Part shown: positions 51,590 through 62,439 of the stretch, piece by piece
Position numbering within the stretch: position 1 is the stretch's first letter
Layout: each line of letters starts with the position of its first letter
Assembly (NCBI GenBank): GCA_003344405.1
Contig: NOWV01000033.1
Coordinates: 434,001 to 498,000, forward strand
Reading direction: 5' to 3'
Source: Trichoplax sp. H2
Lineage: Eukaryota; Placozoa; Uniplacotomia; Trichoplacea
DNA length: 64,000 nt
Position numbers and translations under genes: made by a program
The notes under the pieces: model-generated
Databases searched by the model: none
Told to the model about the DNA's origin: nothing
Seen by the model: the letters and a program-made list of their open reading frames with translations, nothing else

Positions 51590-52400
51590 AAATACTGTAC
51601 TGTACACCATCGTCAGCACTAGAGACCCTTCAAAAATTCATCATATGGGAGAACCTAACTAAAAATGGTCTCTAGTCAGCACAATTCGATACAATCAAGG
51701 GCGTCATTACTGTGCTGTACAGTACACTGTACTGTGCATTGCAACGACTGTACACTACTGTACAGTGTACAGTACGTCTCTACAGTACGTCGTACTGTAC
51801 AAAGTAGCCTTTGATAGTACAGTACTGTACAATACTGTCGAAAAATGGTGTCACGAACGAGTCACAATGCACTACAAATCAGTCGGAAATGCTGAAATAC
51901 TGTAGGACGTACTGTACAGTACTCGACGGTACCGTACAGTACGGTAAAATTTTCACTGTACTGTACTGTACTGTACTGTACAGTACAGTACGTTTCTACA
52001 GTACGTCGTACTGTACTGTACTGTACTGTACACTGTACTGTACAAAGCAGCCTTTGATAGTACTGTCGAAAACTGATGTCACGAACGAGTCACAATGCAC
52101 TATAAATCAGGACGTACAGTACTCGACGGTATCCGTACAGTACTGTACTGTACGGTAAAATTTTCACTGTACTGTACAGTATCTGTATCAGAAGTCCATG
52201 GGTGATACAGCACAGTACGTTTCTACAGTACGTCGTACTGTACTGTACTGTACAAAGCAGCATTTGATAGTACTGTCGAAAACTGATGGCACGAACGAGT
52301 CACAATGCACTACAAATCAATCGGAAATGCCGAAATAGGACGCACTCGACGGTACAGTATAGTACTGCACCGTAAAATCTTCACTGTTGCTTCAAATCCA
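51590..52400. repeat. Palindrome-rich repeat block, about three long units
   Basis: Dense runs of tactgtac and its complement alternate with a unique core. The core cctttgatagtac, then cacgaacgagtcacaatgca, occurs at about 51807, 52049 and 52262, so units are about 210-245 bp. Each unit also holds an acgacgtactgt/acagtacgtcgt inverted word. The open frame 51811-52158 is a by-product of the repeat. Confidence 0.85.
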
Positions 52401-52433
52401 ATCAGATTTCATCTTTCATCACGTGAAGAAAAT

Positions 52434-52723
52434 TTAAAATTGGCTTGACTGTTGTTGTCGATCGATATTAGCAATTTCTTGTTGTTCACGCCTTCCATTA
52501 ATCAACTTGTCTACTTCGGTGGCTGCTTTCTTCTTGTCCAATCTATCTCCTTTTAAAGTTCTATCTTGGAAATGCACTTCCAGTTGATTTAATCAAGACA
52601 CAGACTAAAGATTAAAACAAGCAAGTTCGTATTATACTGACGAAATTGGACATCAATCTCGCCATTAGCGACCATCCGCCAACATACAGTAGAACGCAGT
52701 CTTCCGCTTGTCCATTGACACAT
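52434..52723 (-). CDS. Candidate small two-exon protein, about 70 residues
   Basis: I do not recognise this gene. Exon 1, 52642-52723, begins at an ATG that follows an in-frame TAG (MCQWTSGRLRSTVCWRMVAN) and ends at a GTCAGT donor. Exon 2, 52434-52564, follows a tttccaag acceptor and encodes a highly charged, helical, Lys/Arg/Gln-rich tail (GDRLDKKKAATEVDKLINGR, then REQQEIANIDRQQQSS) to a TAA. The 77-bp intron keeps frame. The tail looks like real coding sequence; the first exon and the splice are less certain. It would be divergent from the candidate start at 52846, with 122 bp between them. Confidence 0.42.
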
Positions 52724-52845
52724 TTCTCCGATCTATTACCAATAATCATTTCAAAGCAATCAACAGTCCGATCCTATTTACTTGTATAAAATACAGGCTG
52801 AAATCATCGTTATAGCAAGATAGTAAATTGTTTAAAATAATCGGC

Positions 52846-53757
52846 ATGACTACCAAGGCTACAGGTAAATGAATTCGGTAGAGTATGTAAATATTGTATA
52901 GCTATGAGCCGACAGGTTCGTACGGTTTGGGGTGTTGCCGCGGCAATATTCTATCCTTCTGGCGTCAATAGACAAAATAGCTGTTGAAATTAGCCAGTTA
53001 TTATCATCGAATATGAAACGAATAATAAACAAATAACTATATTCTACAGTAGGATCAAATATGGATATCCGATTCCAACAATATTAATATAATTAATAAT
53101 TATAATGAGTTAATGGCAGTAAGTGCTGTTGTGAAATCATTCACTCAGTATCTACTACTATATCTACTGTACCTGCTTACTGTACCTATGGAGAATACTG
53201 GACAGCCTAAATACCTTGAGATCATCTACTTCTGGCGGTTGCTATACTACAGTATAGCGTCCTAAGCTCTATAAAGTTGATATTGGATTAGATAAATACG
53301 GTACTATGAAATGATACATAGTGTCAGTTTTTGATATAGTTTGCCAAATCCTCAATTAAATAATCGTTCAATACATAATTCGTATCACTGAACATCGTCT
53401 AAAAACGTATATAAGAGTACCCCTATGTGCTTACGGGCATACACGTCTCTTTTTTTAAGCTACTCTGTACCTATTCTTTGCTACATTATACATATAGCAA
53501 GGTTATAACAGTCAATGATGCATTACGTTACATTTAATGAAGATGTTAGCTGACATACTACTGTCCTCTATTTAGTAATTGGAAGCTATTTATTACAAGT
53601 ACGAAGTAATAGTTAAAGTAATACAATATTATTAGTAATCGCCTCTTGACGTGTTATTCATTATAGCTTAGAAAGAACTGAAATATGAATTTTTGATCTC
53701 ACCTTTTAGACTTCAAGCTTTCTACTAGTGAAAATGAATGGTCAGAATTCGAGGAGA
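52846..53757 (+). CDS. Candidate first two exons of an unknown gene
   Basis: An ATG at 52846 begins a 19-base exon (MTTKAT) ending at GTAAAT. A second exon, 53710-53757, follows a ttttag acceptor, keeps frame and reads DFKLSTSENEWSEFEE before a consensus GTAAGT. The second exon is repeated at 54229-54276 in the duplicated segment past the assembly gap, with the coding letters unchanged. No convincing third exon was found: the next acceptor (at about 53826) leads to an AT-rich frame that differs between the two copies. It may be a short gene interrupted by the gap. Confidence 0.33.
52904..52987 (+). CDS. Very short open frame, doubtful
   Basis: A 27-codon frame (MSRQVRTVWGVAAAIFYPSG, plus seven more) sits in an unusually GC-rich spot with a GCCGCGGC core. 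It could be a microprotein or chance. It falls inside the intron of the candidate gene at 52846. Confidence 0.15.
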   Translation: MSRQVRTVWGVAAAIFYPSGVNRQNSC

Positions 53758-54067
53758 GTAAGTTTTCTTATACAGTAAAATTTTTATCATGCTTCAATTA
53801 CTTTACTTTATTGTTAATGAAATACAGATGTTAAGCCAATTCTTCTAAAAGCAGTTTATTGTTTAATGCAGTATACTACATTTATAACAAATATACTACA
53901 TATTTTCGCCCACGTAGAATACATTCTGAATTATCTTATTTAAGTTAGTGACAAGTTAAGGTTAATGAATATGATCTTTATTATTATTATCATGGCGTAC
54001 AATAGCTACAGGTAGATGCTGACACTAAGAATAATTTTAACGTACCTTCCAGTGCATACTACAGTAA

Positions 54068-54087
54068 NNNNNNNNNNNNNNNNNNNN
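54068..54087. other. Assembly gap, 20 N
   Basis: Twenty consecutive N characters, probably of arbitrary length. Confidence 0.99.
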
Positions 54088-54380
54088 TATTTAGTAATTG
54101 GAAGCTATTTATTACAAGTACAAAGTAATAGTTACAGTAATACAATATTATTAGTAATCGCCTCTAGACGTGTTATTCATTATAGCTTAGAAAGAACTGA
54201 AGTATGAATTTTTGATCTCACCTTTTAGACTTCAAGCTTTCTACTAGTGAAAATGAATGGTCAGAATTCGAGGAGAGTAAGTTTTCTTATACAGTAAAAT
54301 TTTTATCATGCTTCAATTACTTTACTTTATTGTTAATGAAATGCAGATGTTAAGCCAATTCTTCTAAAAGCGGTTTATTG

Positions 54381-54445
54381 TTATTAAAATTGACAATTTA
54401 CAACATGTTGGACGTAACACTACGTTGTAATATCAGCGTAATAAA
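54381..54445. mobile_element. 65-bp insertion with short inverted ends
   Basis: This segment is present only in the right copy of the duplicated stretch. It begins ttatta and ends taataaa, so the ends are inverted over 6-7 bases, and it has an internal acgtaac/gttacgt-like dyad. It could be a tiny non-autonomous element or just an indel polymorphism. Confidence 0.35.
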
Positions 54446-54730
54446 TTTAATGCAGTATACTACATTTATAACAAATGTACTACATATTTTCGCCCACGTA
54501 GAAATACATTCTGAATTATCTTATTTAAGTTAGTGACAAGTTAAGGTTAATGAATATGTTCTTTATTATTAATATCATGGCGTACAATAGCTACGGGTAG
54601 ATGCTGACACTAAGAATAATTTTAACGTACCTTCCAGTGCATACTACAGTAAAAAACGAGCGACTCCTTTATTTCTAAAGCAGTTATTTATTGTTTTTAT
54701 GCTAGCACTCATTTATTTCTTATCCGTAAT

Positions 54731-57021
54731 ATGTCTCTACTAGACGTGACCAATATTGCAGACGAACAATATGATTTCGACCTAAAATTCTCTCCCGTTC
54801 AGAATTTAAAGTAAGAATCTTACAAGGCCGTACTTGTGATATCTAGCCCCAGTCAAATTAAATTATATAAAAATAAAGTGATTAATATACTGTCATACAA
54901 GTGTATCATAGATTATTTGTGCACTAATTATTCTAGTAGTAAAGTGGAAGAATTACCTTCTAATACTGGCGACAAGGATGAAGTAGACGAGGAAGATGAT
55001 GATGATGAAGATGTCTTTTTCGGACCTGTAGGCCACAAAGAGCGATGTCTTAAAGCTGCTTTAGAACAGAATAAAGTTGAATCAGGTAGTCCTTTAAATG
55101 GTCGACAAGTAGTTGAACTATTTAAGGAAGCTACGTCGATAGCAGTGCAAATAGAACAAAACCAGAAAGGAAATAAATATACACCAACAATACGGACAAC
55201 CAATAATACCAGGAGATCGTTACCCATAAGCACTAATACTTCACAATTAAGTCAAACAAATAATGTCTTAAAAAGAAAGAGTGATCAATTATCAGCAGAA
55301 ATAGTTAGCAATCAGTTACCCTCAAGTACTGTTGAGATGGAGAAAACAAACGCTAACACGTTTGGAAAAGTCACGAATTCTAGTGTGTCTAGCAGCCGTC
55401 GAGTATCAAAATTGCCAAAGTTCGCCACAGAAAATGTAAAAAAAAATGCATTTGACTCAGTAAGTTAATTAATCTTATTACTGATTATTTATTGCTATTG
55501 ATACCAAATGAAGAGCTTAGGATATTTATGCAATGTGAATTACTAACACTATATCGAACTGTTACACTTTTGCTAAGCCTGCCCTTGCTTGTCCAAGTTA
55601 CGTATGTGATGTAAAATCGACTATTGGTGCAGTAAAATTAAACCTCAATTTCGATGATGTGAAGCAAGAGAATGTTAGTACTTTGATTTATTACTTAAGT
55701 AGTTGGTAATACAATAATTACAAATGATCTGTATAACTGTTTAACTAGATTGTTCAAGCCGATGTGACTACAACTATGTCAGATACAGTTTCAGAAAGTA
55801 AAAGCAATATTCCAAATACTGATAGGTAAATTCAATCACAGCTGAAATTATGATAATCAAAACTGTTTAAAAAGTATTAATGACACATTTGCCTCATTTT
55901 TAAACATTGTTACTTAGTTTGGCAGCTGAAAAAACTATTAAGGTTAGTTAAATACAACGATACTTATATCAGCTTCAGTTACTCTGCTACTTTATACGAT
56001 GCTTGATGATGATGCCTTAATGAGCATGCTTGAAAAATATTGCAATCATGTAGTATTTATGAAATTGTAAGCATTCTGGTAGCCATAGAGTTATATGATG
56101 ATATACGCTATTCCTTTACTCTTGCTAAATTTAATAGATACCAACCATCAAAAATAACCAAAAGTCGATCCCGATTGCCGCTACCAAGTCTCAATTTAGT
56201 AAATTACCGAGAATGGCTGGCAGAGCTACAAATCTTAAACTGAAATACAGCAAGATACCGACAAATTCTTGTACTGGAAGAGCTCCTTTGAAAGCTTTTA
56301 ACGGCGCTGCTAAAACTCAAATACCTCCAGTAAACAAACACAACATAATTAAGGCTGCGGATAGTAGTAGTTCAACTGCTACTACAGATTCTGTTTCAAA
56401 CGCTAACAATCATGTTAACGCTTATCCTACCAATGAAGTAGCTGATAAGACTACAATCCATGTCGAAACTAATAATATCAATAAAACAGACATGGATAAT
56501 GAAAAAAAACCTGAAGTATCCGTAGACGTTCTATTGGACTTCTCAAGTAAAAATTGTGAATCAAATGTCAACTCCGAAACTAATAGTATCAATAAAACAG
56601 ACATGGATAATGAAAAAAAACCTGAAGTATCCGTAGACGTTCTATTGGACTTCTCAAGTAAAAATTGTGAATCAAATGTCAACTCCTCAGAAGTTTCATG
56701 CGTAAGTATAATGAAATTAGAATTGTTACCTTAGTATAATATTAGAATCTTTGTAGATTTGATTAGATTTTAATAGAATTTATCGCACCTTAGGCAAATC
56801 TGATAGACTTTGAGGCTGACATACCGCCGCCTCAGGTACAAAATTTCATAAATAATTGTACAGATTATTATGTTTTATAATTTAAATCAATACATTCAAC
56901 CTTTGCGATAAAAATGATACCATTTAAATTGTAGACGCAACTGGATAGCACAAAAGGCAAAAGTAAAGAAGAAAGTATCGAGAAAGAGAACGTGGCAGTA
57001 GATTTACTTATTTCCATTTAA
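54731..57021 (+). CDS. GTSE1: GTSE1-like microtubule/mitotic protein
   Basis: Vertebrate GTSE1 binds microtubules and clathrin, inhibits the kinesin MCAK, and is expressed in G2/S. Eight exons are 54731-54810, 54937-55459, 55578-55673, 55749-55825, 55918-55942, 56138-56701, 56794-56835 and 56935-57021, giving 497 residues with closed phases. The diagnostic N-terminal domain is present: ADEQYDFDLKFSP, an acidic run, then VFFGPVGHKERCLKAAL and VVELFKEATSIAVQIEQN. The middle is Ser/Thr/Lys-rich and basic, as expected for a microtubule-binding region (SRRVSKLPKFA, QFSKLPRMAGRA). A 37-residue block is tandemly duplicated, each copy holding VDVLLDFSSK. The next exon has ANLIDFEADIPPP. LLDF/LIDF are clathrin-terminal-domain-type motifs, as reported for vertebrate GTSE1. 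Human GTSE1 is longer, about 720-740 residues. Confidence 0.87.
56465..56686 (+). repeat. In-frame 111-bp tandem duplication inside GTSE1
   Basis: Bases 56465-56575 recur at 56576-56686 almost unchanged; one visible difference turns Asn into Ser. The period is 37 codons and the reading frame is kept. Confidence 0.95.
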
Positions 57022-58247
57022 CTGATCTCCTTATAATCACCAAAACGACAGGGAATGATTACAATATATGCCTCTACTTACTTCTACCTCGTCTCTTAAT
57101 TTACAATGGAAAGATTTCATGAGGCTTACGATATATTTTTAAGGACTGAAAGTAGTACTCGTAAAGTAAGCTGCTTCATAAATAAATATTACTTGTAATG
57201 AATCCTTTACAATTCATCATGAAATTTCCGTAGTGTAACCAGTATAATTACCTACTTGGGTTTCAAATTCGTAGTGTAAACATTTGATTATTTTACACTA
57301 TAAAGTACCGATGCTCTAAAGTTGATTGTACTCATTCATTTTTGCAAGTAACCGATGATTATGCCTGATTACTACAGTTATATAACTATTTTGTAACGTT
57401 CCCACGAATAGTAATGTAAAATTTTGAAACATGTATATTTTTTACCATGATACATACACGACTATGTATAGCTTGAGATTTAAAGTGGTAATAGACCAAT
57501 AAGACCTTTATGCAGTTATTGTGGATTAATGGGTTTCAGTTTGAGTAAACTCTGAATTGTTGAAGTAATGGTTCTAATAAATTATGCACCAAATAATCTT
57601 GAAATAATCTAAGAAAACTTTTCAATGTTATTAGTTTTATTTTTATTTCACTCTTTTCTTGCATGTCAAATACAATACAGCAACACAAAAAGTAGATCGT
57701 AGTTACAAACATAACCTCGTCCATACTAATAAAAATTAATGAAGTATGACTTACAAGATGCTGCATGTCTCCTTATGTATATGCATTAATTTGCTGACAG
57801 CGTTTTTGGTTACATTTTGCAGAGACATAAAACGCAGCTGTGAACGTCCGATAGTGAAATAGTCAGATTTTTACTAAAATTAATTTGACATTGCTTAATC
57901 ACCAATTGCAAATCTAATTAACATTCGGAAAAATTGAACCGTAAATGTAGTAACCATAATTCAGGATGTTAAAGCTGCCAGCAAAATCAAAATATATTAA
58001 TAGAGTAACATTAACTTCACTATGCATAACTCGAAGATTGATAGCAGCAATATGTGCCATTGTAGACGAATAACTCAAACGATAGAAGTAACGCCTTGCG
58101 AAACTTTGTAACTAGCAGAACAGCATAGTTAAGCGTACAATCTCTGACGCTCTACAAAAATTAAGCTGTTCTATACTGTAAATTATCATTGATAGTTTCC
58201 ACCATATCAACATTTTACTACGTTTGAGTTATCAACACAAAATTCTA
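57022..58247. other. Convergent spacer between GTSE1 and SEC13
   Basis: 3' flanks only. The frame 57536-57766 (-) has no family features. Confidence 0.6.
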
Positions 58248-61200
58248 TTATTCTTGTTTTTCTGTCTCTTCCGTAACTTCAGTTTTTTTAACATCATCAA
58301 TACAGACCCAATCGCCGTTGAGACCTTCCTTCCAGAGACTCACCTGAAACATAGTTAATATAATTTCATCAATACGAACATGAGCATTTCCGAAGAATAT
58401 ATAACCATCACATAAAACTGAATACCAAACCATACCTTATTATCGCTTGAGGAAACGGCCAGAATGTTCCCAGTAACAGACCAGCTTACGTGCCATATAG
58501 GTTTATCAAGTTGAAGTAAAATCTGAAATGTGCATTCAATTATATTTATGTCATAATCAAAACTAAAATATTTGAACAAAACTTTTTAAAGATACAAGTT
58601 GCAAATGGTAGTGAAGGCTTTTACAAGATTATTTTCTGTATACCTTAGAAGTCCATTCTCTCTCCGAATTGTCTTCTTCCTTTGTCCAAATTATTACACG
58701 TCCATCCTATAGAAGTAATAGAACAACGATTTTAAAACTTTTACCCAATCCTAAGAGTTTACAGCAAAAATATTTTTTTACGCACCTCTCCACAACTAGC
58801 AATTGTACTGACTGATACACCAATATTAGGAGCCCAAGCTACATCTCTTACCCAATCGCTGTGACCATCTAACGATTGATCTAGCTTCCACTCACCATCA
58901 ATTTCCCTTCAATAACCAATATCGCATTAATTATAGTTATCTGTTTGGGAATTGACGATTACAGATACTTACTTCCATATATTCACTTTATAGTCGCAAC
59001 CTCCAGTAACTAATCTTTTCACATTAGGCTTCGGATCTCCTTCTGCATTCTATTTTGTAAGTAAATAAGAATCATTAATCAACTTGTGGGATTCATTATC
59101 AATACAAAGAAAACTTACATCGAACAGAGATCCTGCGTCCACAGATGGAGCCCAACTGACTGCGTTGCAGCCAATCTGAGAAAATATCAATGTTAAGCAT
59201 ATTTAAGGCGAGAAATACTTCATCGTCGGATTGAATTAAGTAAGATAAGGTATACCGTGTGAGCATTGCTAATTTTCTTTGCCGACCAGTTGCCGTCTAA
59301 GAAAGAGTTCAATTTTGTTATTAAAATAAAGCATATGGATATCATCACAAAGGACAAACATAAAGAATTAATCTTCAATTCGTATTTATTGCTAATTGAT
59401 AGATTAGAAATACAATAAATTATGTATTAATTATGCCGATAATCATTCCACAGTAGTAATAAATGCTACCTGTGTTTGAGATGATAGCGATAGAACCATC
59501 AGATGATCCACTAGCTAGGATGATACCATATTCAATCGGAGCCCAACATACCGAATTTACTATATATTAAATATAACGTAACTGGAACTGAGTACAGTAT
59601 CATAGAAATTAAATATCCGACCCGAAGGCTGAGCACACGATTAGAAGGCGGTTAAAATATAAATTAAATTTACCTGACGAATCGTGCCCAGTGTATGTGT
59701 ATAAATTGCTCCATTTCTTATTATTTTCAGCCCAAATGATAACCTAAATTATGAACATAAAGTTACTATAACCTTACGAAATTGTATCTAGGCAGGCAAA
59801 TGTAGTGCTAATAGTGCTCACCTTGCAATCATAAGAGCAAGACGCAAGTAAGTTACCAAACATTGGATGTGACCAAGCCACTTGCCAAACAGGTCCCTCG
59901 TGACTGACATTAATATCAAATTGATATTAGCCAATATTTTAGCGCAAACATTTTAAAATCAAATAACAGCAAATTGCAAATGCGACATTGTAGGCTGTAA
60001 CGCAAAACGCATGTACAGTACAGTACAGTACAGTTCATGGCGATTAGTTGACATGGTGAAGAAGAGCAGCAATAGTAGAATTTCCTTCGTACATGTCATG
60101 CTCGATCTCATGTTATCCAATTCCTAACATCTAATCTAATACATACTTTATCAAGGTAGACGATAAGAAATACTGGCCATTTTGATCAACATCAAATACG
60201 CGAATGGATCGATCAGAGGAACAGGTAGCCAGTCTCTTTCCATAATAGTCGAGCTGCGCATCGTGCTGCAAGTAAATAAAGTTCGTATTTAAGAATCTGT
60301 GATTTCATAGTAAGGAACTTTCCATTCTATTGATTTAACATGAATAGGTTTACAATATACAGAAGTAGGAAAGCGACTACGAGCACGATTTTGAACCTAT
60401 TTTTGTAGATCGCTGTGATATCTATAGTTTAAGCTTTGCTTTAAGCTATAACAATACTGTATTGAGTACATATGCGTATACTGTACGTATACGCAAGAGT
60501 TGTTGATTCCATAGTACACGAAAAGGGTTTACAATATGTAGATGCAAGTAAGTACGTCAGTACGGCTAGGACTTCATCACAAGTTATGTTGAGCGTTTTA
60601 CAAAGTCACTAGTAGCAGCTACTACCTCAACCTTAAGCTTTTACAATGTATTGTTATGCAATACTTAATTTTAATGATCCATAGCATGTACTCGCCCTAT
60701 TTATTAAAAGTCTGCAATTTGATAGCAACGAACTTTTCGTGTTTTTGCTATTGATTAAGTGGAAAAGGCATGCAATATACGGAGACAAATTACACAATCT
60801 TGAACGTTCTACAAGGTGATTAGTAACAGTTACGATATGACTTCCACTTGAAGTTTCAATAAGACCAGGTAGTCAATACGTTTGATTAAATAACGTAATA
60901 GTATACTGTAGTAAGCTTTTACAAGTAGTGTACTCCAATGGCTAGCAGGCCATTCTACGCAGGCATCGAGATTACTCAACGTATCCAAACACCAGTACAA
61001 GTATTGCTTGTATTGACGAAACTCGTTGTAATGTAGAAGGAAAAAAGAGTTTTTTCTGTTACTTTATAATATTATTCAATACACATGACAGACAATACAG
61101 TAGCTCTACCTCTATCCATCATTACAAGATGCTTAGACTGAATAATAATGAAAACGAATTGATCATTTTACCATTCCAAAGGTGCTTAGCGAATGAAAAG

Positions 61201-61357
61201 AGTCAAGAAAAGAGTGCACTACAATACTTTCCTTACCAGCATATCTTGATGTTGCGTATCGATATGGTTAACAACGGATACCTAATCATAAATTGGTATT
61301 ACTATTAAGCTAGAGAATGTTTCTAATTCAATATTATTGCAAATTAAACGTTACCAT
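58248..61357 (-). CDS. SEC13: SEC13, COPII coat / nuclear pore / GATOR2 beta-propeller
   Basis: SEC13 pairs with SEC31 in the COPII outer coat, with NUP145/NUP96 in the nuclear pore, and is part of GATOR2. Thirteen exons are 61355-61357 (the ATG alone), 61237-61281, 60147-60265, 59822-59903, 59674-59743, 59470-59559, 59256-59296, 59119-59175, 58973-59049, 58786-58906, 58644-58706, 58436-58522 and 58248-58343, giving 316 residues against 322 in human. Landmarks in order: [142 protein letters not shown] and [17 protein letters not shown]. These are the six WD blades. The tail is short and acidic. All splices are GT-AG and phases close. Confidence 0.97.
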
Positions 61358-61770
61358 TTTGAGAGAGAACTACACGACGACGTGGCAAAAATGGCGAACT
61401 CCTTGACTGCTTTGACCTACAACAATGTCGGAGACTGCTGGCGTACAGTACTGTACTCGATGATACGGTAATACTTTCATTCTACAGTACTGTAGTTTGC
61501 GTCTATACTGTACAGTACAGTATACTGTACTATACATACAGTACAGTACAGTACTATACTGTACAGTACAGTACGGCGAATGGTGCTGCACTTGTCACTC
61601 TACAGTATAGTATTATGGCTTCTATAATTGTACTCTACAGTACATACAGTACAGTAGAATATCCTGCACTGTACTGTACACTGTACATGTGCTTGGTATG
61701 CATTGAAGCGGTCCGTAGCAATGACGTTCGATAACACTGCCTGAAACTGACGCGATAGTAGGCTCACCTT
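61358..61770. repeat. TACTGTACAGTAC palindrome cluster upstream of SEC13
   Basis: At 61442-61580 and 61630-61695 the sequence is almost wholly made of tactgtac, tacagtac and related self-complementary words. It lies directly upstream of the SEC13 start, where the promoter would be. The frame 61370-61591 (-) reads through it and is not a gene. Confidence 0.75.
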
Positions 61771-61774
61771 ACAC

Positions 61775-62322
61775 GGCTACACCTGTTACCTGATTGTACT
61801 GTACAATGTGTGATATTACAGTCGAAATTTCTCTACGTGGTATAATGTACTGTACACTGTACAGTGTACAGTACTGGAAGCAGAGTGGTTGATCGGGCTG
61901 GATCAAGCTGCCAATCTTGTCGCTTTGCAGAGCTCCGCTATGGAGTTTAGGAGTATAGTAATTTGATGTAATATTGCCTTTAGTAATCCATGCCCGTGCT
62001 ATACATTCGATACAGGTACCACTGATGTCAATTGTAAATAGATAGTACCCTGCGAAATGATGGCTACACCTATTACCTGATTGTAGAATGTGTGATATTA
62101 CAGTAGAAATTTCTCTACGTGGTATACTGTAGTGTACTGGAAGCAGAGTGGTTGGTCGGGCTGGATCAGGCTCCAATCTTGTCGCTTTGCAGCACTCCGC
62201 CATGGAGTTTAGGAGTATAGTAATTTGATGTAATATTGCCTTTAGTAATCCTTGCCTGTGCTATGCATTCGATACAGGTACCACTGATGTCAATTGTAAA
62301 TAGATAGTACCCTGCGAAATGA
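61775..62322. repeat. Tandem duplication, 287 and about 261 bp
   Basis: The unit starts ggctacacct(g/a)ttacctgattgta at 61775 and again at 62062, and a third partial start (ggctta) is at 62323. Both copies contain gaagcagagtggttg(a/g)tcggg and end in tagtaccctgcgaaatgatgg. The first copy is longer because it holds an extra run of tactgtac palindromes (61845-61875). The minus-strand frames 61769-62203 and 62166-62387 come from this repeat. Confidence 0.9.
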
Positions 62323-62379
62323 TGGCTTATACTGTACTGTACTACGCTATAGACTTTGCAATACTGTACATGTACAGTA

Positions 62380-62439
62380 GGATACAAGCAACCTACAACC
62401 TACTGTACATGTACAGTCGGTTGTAGGTTGCTTGTATCC
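62380..62439. repeat. Near-perfect 60-bp palindrome (hairpin)
   Basis: Arms 62380-62400 and 62419-62439 are exact inverted copies over 21 bases. The 18-base centre (62401-62418) is itself self-complementary over 16 bases (actgtacatgtacagt), with one mismatched pair at the junction. A further copy of actgtacatgtacagta lies just upstream at 62363-62379. Confidence 0.96.

Larger units (their letters stand above)
53569..54652. repeat. Direct duplication flanking the assembly gap
   Basis: The segments 53569-54067 and 54088-54652 are nearly identical from tatttagtaattggaagc to ccagtgcatactacagta. They sit on either side of the 20-base N run. Differences are scattered single bases plus one 65-bp insertion in the right copy (54381-54445). 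Two haplotypes placed in tandem by the assembler would give exactly this arrangement. Confidence 0.92.

Noticed and set aside
51811-52158. 115-codon plus-strand frame rich in Tyr-Cys-Thr-Val
   Set aside because: It reads straight through the tactgtac palindromic repeat; the repeated codons explain the open frame.
54928-55233. 101-codon minus frame with a Ser run
   Set aside because: It is antisense to the acidic run of GTSE1 exon 2; the Ser run is the complement of Asp/Glu codons.
61769-62387. 144- and 73-codon minus frames with repeated peptide segments
   Set aside because: The repeated peptides come from the 287/261-bp tandem duplication, and the frames shift between copies.
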